In this document: positions 56,363 to 64,000 of the stretch, piece by piece
Layout: every line of letters starts with the position of its first letter
How positions within the stretch are numbered: position 1 is the first letter of the stretch
NCBI RefSeq assembly: GCF_030867095.1
Contig: NC_081826.1
Coordinates: 251,142,251 to 251,206,250 of the forward strand
Source of the DNA: Alligator mississippiensis
Taxonomy: Eukaryota; Chordata; Crocodylia; Alligatoridae
Direction: 5' to 3'
DNA: 64,000 nucleotides
Program-made: the position numbers and the translations under genes
The notes under the pieces: generated by a model
What the model was told of the DNA's origin: nothing
What the model saw: only the letters and a program-made list of their open reading frames with translations
Databases searched by the model: none

Positions 56363-59300
56363 GTGAGTTCTGTTTTGCTTAACAATTTAATTTACCATAG
56401 TTAAGTATTGTACCTGGTCAGAACCAATAACTTTAATAGTTCTTGTGCACAGCTCTTAAAAATAATTATGTTGACTAAATCAGTTGTTGCTGTTAAGACT
56501 TTCCTTGTTTAATTAAACAGTCACAAGACTGAAATCTACTGTCTTGCTGCTGATTTAAACATTTAAGATGTTCCATTTTACTTGTTTCCTGCTTTACATG
56601 ATGCATTAATCTGTTTCTCTAGTCAGTAAACTAATCAAGCATTGTCATTTTAAATGCTGTAATCTACATTAAACATATTCAAAGTTTTCCATAATCTACT
56701 TTGACGATATTACTGACAAGTGTTTATTTCAGCCTTCTTCCAATATTATTTGTAGCCCACCATAGCAAAAGCACTAGGGGAGAATAAATTCCCCCTTGTT
56801 GGAGGTATGGAGGTATATGCTTTAGATTTAGAATATTTCTCTCTTGTTTTTAAGTGGCTCCACCTTGCTACTCTTTAAATTAGTCTGCCCTAAAAACAGT
56901 AAGACTATGTTTTTATGTAATACACTGAAAATTTAATGTTTCACTACTGCCTGAAAACAAACAGTTTTTTAACTACAGTTTTCATTTAATTTCAGCAAAC
57001 TTTCTAGTTGTCCACAAAATAACAATACATGTGATGAGGAACGGTGCTGTCAACCAGAGTATACCTGCTGTCCAGAAAATGAATTCCAACATTTCTACAA
57101 ATGTACCTCGCCCCCAGGAATAATCAAGATTATGTCATTTATCATTATAATCATGTGCATAGGCCTTTTTGTTGCTGTTGCTTGCACATTGTCTTGGGAT
57201 CTCAACTTTTATGGAAGTTCTTCTATGACATCTGGTATAGGATTTCCTGGATATTTAGGAAGTGGTTTTGGAAGCAGCTATGGTTATGGAAGCTCATCTA
57301 CTAGAGGAGGTTACATGGATCAATGGGCTGCTAAAGTTTTTATACTTATAGTGGCAGCTTTTTGCTTTATTATTGCAGTGGCAATTTTTATATTAAGTCT
57401 TGTTAATCCATGTATGTGCCGAACAGGAAGATATTATATATGTTTAATAATTGTTAGTTGCATTCTAGGTTTCTTATTATTAATTTCTGGCATAGTATAT
57501 ATATTAGCAGTAAGCCCATATATCACAGCTTCTGGATCAGTGTTCTACACTCAGATTTGTGCTCTGTGCATTGAGTATTTTTCATCTACAAATTCAGGAA
57601 TCTATGTCTACCTGTACTGGTATCATTACTGTATTTTGGATATCGAAGAGGTATGTAATCTCTTCCCCCCCCCCCTTTTAGCCAGTTAAATAACATACTT
57701 GCATTTGTTTTTTAAACAAAACTTTGGGCATATACAGAATCTAGATATACTCTAACTGTCTAACTATGTGTGTAGTTAGGTTTTGGATTACCTAGAGAAA
57801 TTGGGGAATATCTATTACTGGAAGTTCTTAAATGCAGGTGAGGTAAACATTTGTCTGGGATGGCTTTGCCTTGAACAGGATATCTTTCTATTAATCTAGC
57901 TCAGGGGTGCTCAACCTCTAGCCTGCAGGCCAAATGCAGCCTGTGCAGCCATGATATCGGGCCCATAGAGCATCCCATACATCAGGAAATACGGTGGTGG
58001 GGAAGCAGTGGAATTTAATACAGCCACCGTCCCCCACTGAAGTATCCCAAAACTGAAGCCAGAAGCAGTGGGTTGGGGCTGGGCCATGCTCCCTTCAGCT
58101 GGATCGGGGCCAGACCACACACCCTTCCCTCTTCCACAGGGCCAGGCTGGGGCTTCCTCAAGCCCCTTCCCCCCCCCCGGGGCCAGTATGGGGCCAGGCA
58201 TCCCTCTGCCCTCCACATGGCTGGATGGAGTCCCACCATGACTGCCCTGGATGCTGGATTGGGACCACGAGCTGGATCCAGCCTGCAGACTGACTGGGCA
58301 CTAGTCATCTGGCCTGTTGGCCTGCTGACCACTGATCTAGCTAGTAAACTTGCTTTCATTATTCCAGTGGTTCTCAGCCTTTTTAAACTTGAGACACCTT
58401 GTTTGACTCAAAGCATCCCTCTGTAAGTTTTATGAGTTGAGCAGCACCCTCTTTTGAAAACTAATTTATTTATTGTAGTGCTTGCCTCCTTCCAGAGGGA
58501 CTGGGCAGTGGACAGGGAGGAAGCCTGAATTTATCTCCTTGCGACATCCTTCAAAAATCTTGCAATATCTCAGGGTGCCCCATCAGCTTGGCTGAGAGTC
58601 ACTGCCTTAGATCATTCCTTCAAATACCACGTTCCTTACTTCAGTGTTTCTAAAACCTCTAGACAAATATGAACAGCCAAACATACTTCATACACATTGT
58701 ACAGTAATTTCTAGAGCACATGTAATCTAATAAGCTCCTTTATTGTCTGTTTAAAGGTATTAAACCTTTCACTTCTCATCCAAAAACTCCAGTTACAGTA
58801 AAGGGAGCTATCAAAGGCATAGTTACTTAGCTAGCTATTTCTGTGGCCTGGGTAGAAAGGGGTGGGTGGATTTTGTGCTGAGCACTGGAGAGCGATGGGA
58901 TGGCAGGGCAGAGTGTTACCTATTGCAGCACTGGTTCACCACACTTCAGCTGCTGTTGCTGTAGTGTGGGTTCCAGCTGCCCAGGCTGTGCATTTGCACA
59001 TCACCAATAGCAGCCCATGGTATGGGTTTCCCAAGGACCATCATTCTGGTGTCCCCTCTAATTTGGCATCTCAGGCTGGTGCCCTACTTTCCCACCCCCC
59101 GGTAATGCTACTGGAAGCTAACCTTTCCTTTTAATGTATTTATATAGGAATTTGAGATTTTTCTAATCTACTTATCCATGTCATATTCATATTAGCTGTC
59201 CCCATGAAAGAAAAAAAATCAGCATGATAAATCATAGCAATTCCTTTGTGAAAAAAAAAGTGGGGTTCATATTTCAAATAAATACTACTTTAAATACTAA

Positions 59301-59634
59301 TTCTTTAGCAACAGAAGCCACTATGTTAGGTTTCTGTAAATTTAAAGTAGTGTACTTGAAAACCTGTTTGACTGATAAGGTTACAAAGTGTCTATGATCT
59401 ATAAATAGAATTTATGCATTGCATTCTGTTTTAAGAATGCCAGAATTTACCATATTATTGTTTAGTATCCCACACTTTACTTTTTTGCCTGGCTTACATA
59501 TTTGAGTCAGGAAATTTTTCTGCAAATATAGTAGACCTGTGGTCTCCTGATATAAATAGTAAACCTCTTTTTCCTTTTTATTGTGCTTTTAGTTTTTCAC
59601 TGGCATATTTGTGCTGGCAGAGGAATGTTTCATT

Positions 59635-59677
<43 letters not shown>

Positions 59678-60799
59678 TATTAAAGAGAGACACTCTAATT
59701 AAGGTGCTACAGTGTCTCATGTATCAGCATCCTCATGCTTCAAAATGGTGGTGGGGGCACTTGAATTAAAACTTGTTTGACAAGCTTTAGTTCAAGTGCT
59801 CCCGCTACCATTTTAAAGCACAGGGACACTGATACATGAGGCGCAGGAGGCTGCTGGAGTGCAGTAATTATCATGTTCCAGCAGACTTGAATCGAGTCTG
59901 CTCCAATGCACTCTAATTATAACACATTGGAGTGGCCTCTGTGCTTGTGTACAGGCACCCCATGCTCTTTAGTTAATGTACATTAAGACACACTAATGCA
60001 CATTTTCCTAGTACCTCACAATGGAGGTACTAGATTTAATGTGTATTAACTAAAGTGTGTTAATGCACATGTAGACACATCTGTTTCTCAGCAGTGTTTA
60101 AAATCACTTTCTTCTATAAATGCCCTTTCAAGATAAATTCACATTTGGAATAAAGGAAGCTTCTTTTAAAAAAATCTAAAACCTTCAGCCTCTCAAAGCA
60201 CAAAAGCTCTTAATAAATAATCTGGGGACTTCCCAAACTTCCCGGTTTTACAGAAAAAACCTAATATGTCTCTTGCATGGTCAAGGAAGAAAAAATATTA
60301 TGCATACTAATTCACTTAAAACATTCCACTGGATGTCATCTTTTCGATGTCACTAAAAAACATTAATAGCTGGCATTTCTACAGAAAGTTCCCTCCCTGC
60401 CTTACTGTGGCAGAGTTAAAATCAGTGCAGGTGCAATACCCTATTGGCATTCTTTTTGGAGTGAAATGGTGGCAGTAAACTTCCACAAGGCTGTACTCTC
60501 TCACTAGATAGGCTGCAAAGCTGATTTGTTGGTTTAGATATTTGGAATCTCTGGGAAGAAGTGAGGATATTTCTTTAAATTAGGTTGCTGGCTGTTATAA
60601 ATCATATAAAAATATCTGCTCTTTCTTTTCCTTTTTTTAGATTATTTCCATTGTGTTGGTGTGCTTGATTATTTTGGGTCTTATCGCAATCATCATCTTG
60701 GCTCTAATAACTCGAAATAGGATACACTGTTGTGGTAAAAGGAACATCATGTGGTATAGAAGACAGGTTTGTGAACCAGCACCTAAGATACAAGAATGG
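56316..60799 (+). CDS. OCLN: Occludin (or close paralogue), N-terminal 287 residues; gene continues beyond window
   Basis: Occludin is a four-pass MARVEL protein of bicellular tight junctions that binds ZO proteins through its C-terminus. Exons are 56316-56362 (coding part), 56996-57650 and 60641-60799, phases 2 and 0. The N-terminus has SFGNPPPYRSE (PPPYR is typical of occludin), then FYKCTSPPGIIKI before membrane segment 1 (about 58-82). The first outer loop (84-125) is Gly/Ser/Tyr-rich, segments 2 and 3 are about 127-152 and 162-188, the second loop keeps C207 and C228 (YHYC), and segment 4 is about 236-260. The exon 4 end at QEW matches the mammalian boundary. Oddly, residues 21-52 hold seven cysteines. 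The C-terminal ELL exons lie past 64000. Synteny after MARVELD2 supports OCLN; strong divergence leaves a lineage paralogue possible. Confidence 0.88.
56363..56995 (+). other. OCLN intron 2, nothing recognised
   Basis: AT-rich 633-bp intron without repeats of note. Confidence 0.6.
56996..57650 (+). CDS. OCLN: OCLN exon 3, membrane segments 1-3 and both outer loops
   Basis: The acceptor AATTTCAG ends at 56995 and the donor GTATGT starts at 57651. The exon of 655 bases has one uninterrupted frame. It carries the cysteine-rich leader, three hydrophobic segments, the Gly/Tyr loop with SGFGSSYGYGSSS, and CRTGRYY between segments 2 and 3, parallel to the mammalian RTRRYY. Confidence 0.93.
57902..58334. 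mobile_element. Non-autonomous hAT element in OCLN intron 3, TSD ATCTAGCT
   Basis: Ends CAGGGGTGCTCAACC and (complement) CAGTGGTCAGCAGG. Perfect 8-bp flanks ATCTAGCT lie at 57894-57901 and 58335-58342. The 433-bp GC-rich interior is non-coding. Confidence 0.9.
58365..58604. mobile_element. Second hAT-type element in OCLN intron 3
   Basis: Inverted ends CAGTGGTTCTCAGCC (58365-58379) and GGCTGAGAGTCACTG (58590-58604) match well. The 8-bp flanks CATTATTC and CCTTAGAT agree at only four positions, so the target duplication has decayed or been lost. It lies 30 bases from the previous element. Confidence 0.75.
58605..59637 (+). other. OCLN intron 3, nothing firm
   Basis: No bounded repeat; the 90-codon frame at 58862-59134 has no domain. 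Confidence 0.45.
59638..59681 (+). repeat. (TC)n microsatellite
   Basis: An almost pure CT dinucleotide run in the third occludin intron, with one G interruption. Confidence 0.95.
59700..60085. repeat. Imperfect palindromic repeat (MITE-like), copy 2
   Basis: CTCATGTATCAGCATCC (59717) faces GGGACACTGATACATGAG (59823), and GGGGGCACTTGAATTAAA faces TTTAGTTCAAGTGCTCCC, centred near 59777. It is the relative of the palindrome at 8800-9060 and ends with CACATGTAGACACATC. Confidence 0.65.
60641..60799 (+). CDS. OCLN: OCLN exon 4, membrane segment 4
   Basis: The acceptor CTTTTTTTAG ends at 60640 and the donor GTAAGT starts at 60800. Fifty-three codons begin IISIVLVCLIILGLIAIIIL, then a basic, cysteine-containing stretch and KRNIMWYRRQV, ending KIQEW, the counterpart of mammalian VEEW at the same exon end. 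Confidence 0.93.
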
Positions 60800-61104
60800 G
60801 TAAGTTAAGTATTAGTTGCTTGGTCTAAATGGGCATAAACCATCAATCCTACTCAAACTGAAGGATTCAAGCCCCAAATTTTGGTTCTACCATTATATAT
60901 AGTATCATTGTACAAAACTTCATTTAAAACAATAATATACTATTGATTTTTTTTTTTAAACAAACTCACATAAGTCCACCACTAACAGTGTCTCTGCAAT
61001 TACAAGCAATAGAACAGCAAGCGTATAAGTAATTGTTCAATTAGATGTCAGATTTCACAATGGGCTATTTCAAACAACAAGAACAATGTGAAAATATTGG
61101 TCTT

Positions 61105-61604
61105 ACAAAAAACTAGAACTCTTGGTTCCAAAATGATACCTTTTATTAGACCAACTGGAAAATGGCAAGAAAATTATCCTTTTCTGCAAGCTTTTGGGAG
61201 CAAAGTCCCTTTGTCAGGCTCTGGGAAAAGTGTAGATGGTACAAGATGGTAAAAAGTCCCCATAGGTAGGAAATAAACTTAATTTTTGCACAGAGAGAGC
61301 TAAAGATGGAAGTCTGTCCCTCTGGGTCCATGAGTGTCTTGTGAGCTGTGTTGAGTAGCAATTTGATGTGTTGATCAGGTAGAATTCCTTCCCTGGAGGT
61401 GTCAGATGGCTGGCAGGGAGGCAAAAAAACTTCCTTGTTGTTCTGCAATGAAGTTTAAACCATCTTGTACCATCTACACTCTTCCCAGAGCCTGACAAAG
61501 GGACTTTGCTCCCAAAAGCTTGCAGAAAAGGACAATTTTCTTGCTATTTTCCAGTTGGTCTAATAAAAGGTACCATTTTGGAACCAAGAGTTCTAGTTTT
61601 TTGT
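61105..61604. mobile_element. 500-bp inverted-repeat element, Penelope-type arms
   Basis: Arms 61105-61250 and 61459-61604 are near-perfect reverse complements (ACAAAAAACTAGAACTC faces GAGTTCTAGTTTTTTGT). Each arm has a hammerhead-like core (CTGACAA, GGGA...TCCC, AAAAGCTTGC) at 61186-61218 (minus) and 61492-61522 (plus), followed outward by GTTGGTCTAATAAAAGGTA. It lies in OCLN intron 4. Confidence 0.8.
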
Positions 61605-61949
61605 ATGTCTTTTTGTCTCTGACCAACATGGCTACCAAGTACACCCCTAAAATATTAGTCATACATTTTTATCTTTAAATAAAAATCTGGTCTGTATTCT
61701 GCTTTTGGAATACTGTCTGCAACAAAACTATAACAGTACTCCTGTGTACTATCTCTTAGTTAACCTCTCTAGATACCTTGCTGAGAGATCTGACATTTAT
61801 TAATTCTAATTGTGCTTCTTTATGTGGTGAAACCCAATCCTGATTAACTTCTTTTACTGAGAGCACTTTTACAAAACTGAGTGTCCTCACTGACTTATTT
61901 TACTGGATTGCTTCATATGTGTCTCTTTATAACTTGTAGCTACATGTAT

Positions 61950-62275
61950 ACAGGATTTTGGTGTGTGCCTTTTTTAGCAGCCTGTGATTAGTGTGTGGTA
62001 CTGGCTTATTTGACACTTTCCCAGTGACAGAGAACAGGAAAGTAGAACAGCACTGTAAATGACCAGACCACTCCATCCAGGAAGACCACAGACCATCTGC
62101 AGATGCTTCCTCAGCCTGACGAAGGGTGTTTGTGCTCGAAAGCACGCTAAGAAGATTTTTTTTCCAAATATTTTAGTTGGTCTAATAAAAGATACCAGAT
62201 TTACCAAAAGAACTTGTGTGCCTGGTGAAATAAAACACCTAAGTGTGTTGTCATAGTACATGGTGGCCATGTAGA
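61950..62275 (+). mobile_element. Penelope-type repeat with the best hammerhead-like core
   Basis: It ends with GTTGGTCTAATAAAAGATAC near 62178 and has CTGACGA at 62116-62122 and CGAAAGC at 62137-62143. It resembles the arms of the neighbouring inverted-repeat elements, but as a single copy. Confidence 0.65.
62116..62150 (+). ncRNA. Hammerhead-ribozyme-like motif
   Basis: The two conserved core strands CTGACGA (62116-62122) and GAAA (62138-62141) are present in the right order, with a stem II-sized stretch between them and then GCACGC, a 2-bp stem III with a tiny loop, and UA as the cleavage-type dinucleotide. Small stem III is typical of hammerheads in Penelope-like elements. Stem II pairing here is weak and stem I is not clear, so activity is doubtful. 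Confidence 0.45.
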
Positions 62276-62280
62276 CTTAT

Positions 62281-63360
62281 AGTTTGAGTTGTTCACATTT
62301 TCTTACACTTTCTCTTTCTGCCAAAACTGAAAACCATTTCTCTCTCTCTCTCCCCCGCCTCCTCTATCTTCAGTATAGGGAAATAATAATAACAACCCTT
62401 TTGTAGTTAAAGGTTGCAACTAGCTTTCAAAGTTCTCTTTTAATTTTTATAACCTTTGCTTGGGAAGCCGTTTTGGGATGAATACTGCCAGACTTATTCT
62501 GGAAGCAACAGAGAAGAAAACTGTCAGATTTTTTGAGTCTTAGGTTAAACTGCCTAAAGTTTCTTTATCTTCTCTTTGCTCTATAATGGCTTGTTACTGC
62601 TTTACATTTTGTATATAGTCAGTTCTCCATTAACTCATCTGCTGGCTTAATTTAGTCTTCAGAAAATTTTGGTTTCATGTTTTAGATAATCTTGAGGTCC
62701 ATTTTTACTTTCAAAATGTCACTTGGAGTTTTCTGTCACTCCAGCAACAGCATGATTGGATATTGTACATATGAATATGTTAGTGGATGGTTACCTCTTA
62801 GAATATAAAGATGATGTTATAGCCAATAAGCATGTTTTTGCTTAAGTAGTAGATATGTGGTTTAGGGTACCTGATCTGGGTTTCAGTACTGTGTTGGGGG
62901 TATAGTGATGACATTGCAAGTCTAGTTTTGGTTATCTGTGTAAGTCCAAACATTCCCTGCTTCCCTCTCCCTTGCCCCCCAACCAACAATAAAAATCATC
63001 CTTAGAAACTGTTGAGATCTTCTTCAGAACTAGAGCACTCTGAATAATCAGATTAAATTAAGTACCTTTTAAAATGAATTTAAGTTTTCTGCAAAATGCT
63101 GTTTCACTGTGCTCCTTTACCCCACAAAATCACATTACAATACAAAAAGTAAAATTAGAGTTAAGTCTAAAAATGGCTTTGTCTAAAAACTGAAGTTTAA
63201 ATGTTACAGAAACTGTCATTGTTTGAAAACTAAACATGCTTCACTGTCAGTTAAGCTGAGAAGGAAGAAAATATGGTGATGGAAATTCGTTTTGGCTGTT
63301 AACTTTCAAAAGATAAAAGAAACATAGATAAAAAAATGATCAAAGTGGCCACTTTTATTT
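62281..63360 (+). other. OCLN intron 4, nothing firm
   Basis: A CT-rich patch at 62340-62360; otherwise no feature recognised. No further occludin coding exon is seen. Confidence 0.5.
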
Positions 63361-63758
63361 AGGAATCAGATCAGAATTTGTGGTAGAGGTGATACCTTTT
63401 ATTAGACCAACTAGATTTGTGCAAAAAAAATGTTTATTTGCAAGCTTTTAAGCACAAGCACCCTTCTTCAGGCATAGGAGAAAAGATTGAAAAAGTTATC
63501 CTAGGTAGAATTTAGAGTTCATATTTCATAGGAAAGTTAAAGGTGTGGTAAAATCTCCTGCTTGGAATAGTTCATTTTATGCAGATTAGGCTTTGAGAAA
63601 AGTTGGAATAGTCTGTTGACCTCAACATTGTTTGATGGTAAGCAGGACCTTCAACTCTCCTATGAAATACGAACTTTCATTTCTACCTAGGAGAACTTCT
63701 ATAATCTTTTTTCCTATGCCTGAAGAAGGGTGCTTGTGCACCAAAACTTGTAAATAAA

Positions 63759-63796
<38 letters not shown>

Positions 63797-63851
63797 AAAA
63801 ATCGAGTTGGTTTAATGAAAGATATCACCTCTACCACAAGTTCTGATTCCT
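63361..63851. mobile_element. 491-bp inverted-repeat element, Penelope-type arms
   Basis: Arms about 63361-63538 and 63652-63851: AGGAATCAGA and GTGGTAGAGGTGATACC face GATATCACCTCTACCAC and TCTGATTCCT. Hammerhead-like cores face each other (minus near 63440-63472, plus at 63720-63750). The right arm is expanded by a 33-T run at 63762-63794. Confidence 0.8.
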
Positions 63852-64000
63852 TTTGCCTCTAGACCAATATGGCTACAACCTAGATACTTGACACTTTTTT
63901 ATTTAGGTTTTTATGCTATCCATCATTGTATTATTTACACTGATTCCCCGTTAAAACAAGTCTTTAATTTATTATGTCTATTTGCTAGATAAGATAAGGT

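Noticed and set aside
63762..63794. Poly-T run as a retroposon tail or terminator
   Set aside because: It lies inside one arm of an inverted-repeat element and replaces a short run of the other arm; a homopolymer expansion is simpler.

Overview
This is vertebrate nuclear DNA: spliced exons with GT-AG introns, one CpG-island promoter, and a landscape dominated by CR1 LINEs, hAT DNA transposons, LTR elements, an L1/Tx1-like relic, an RTE-like relic and Penelope-type repeats. That repeat mix fits a sauropsid, most likely a crocodilian or turtle; this placement is inference, not proof. There is no bacterial gene, CRISPR array or operon.

Two host genes are present, both on the + strand. At the left edge are the last four coding exons of tricellulin (MARVELD2; positions 1-66, 1686-1857, 6191-6241, 7287-7403), encoding the C-terminal occludin/ELL coiled-coil domain and the stop codon. 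At the right are a CpG island with a probable non-coding first exon (about 50150-50610) and the first three coding exons of occludin (OCLN, or a close paralogue; 56316-56362, 56996-57650, 60641-60799). These encode the short N-terminus and all four membrane segments; the rest lies beyond position 64000. Both proteins belong to the tight-junction MARVEL group: tricellulin seals tricellular corners and occludin bicellular contacts. Their tandem order is that of the mammalian locus.

The 43 kb between them is almost entirely mobile-element debris. A non-autonomous endogenous retrovirus (13863-17772) has 762-bp LTRs and a 5-bp target duplication, and sits in an RTE-like LINE. A related solo LTR (28983-29683, TSD ATGTG) sits in a CR1. 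A second LTR family gives copies at 30162-31036, 37475-38214 and 46419-47873. CR1 copies lie at 12650-13110, 21165-23545, 26274-29870, 31430-32080, 36100-39750 and 39785-42418, with an older relic at 44990-46090. hAT elements with 8-bp target duplications lie at 2933-3911, 7776-8616 and 57902-58334; a further hAT-type element (25524-26216) has only a degraded duplication. OCLN intron 1 holds an antisense hAT transposase relic.

The most notable signals are a cysteine-rich N-terminus in the occludin-like protein; a gag-only provirus with a duplicated primer-binding-site region; a 31/32-bp segment inverted between that provirus's LTRs and the solo LTR; hammerhead-ribozyme-like cores in Penelope-type repeats near the right end; and a 121-bp triplication at the start of one LTR.
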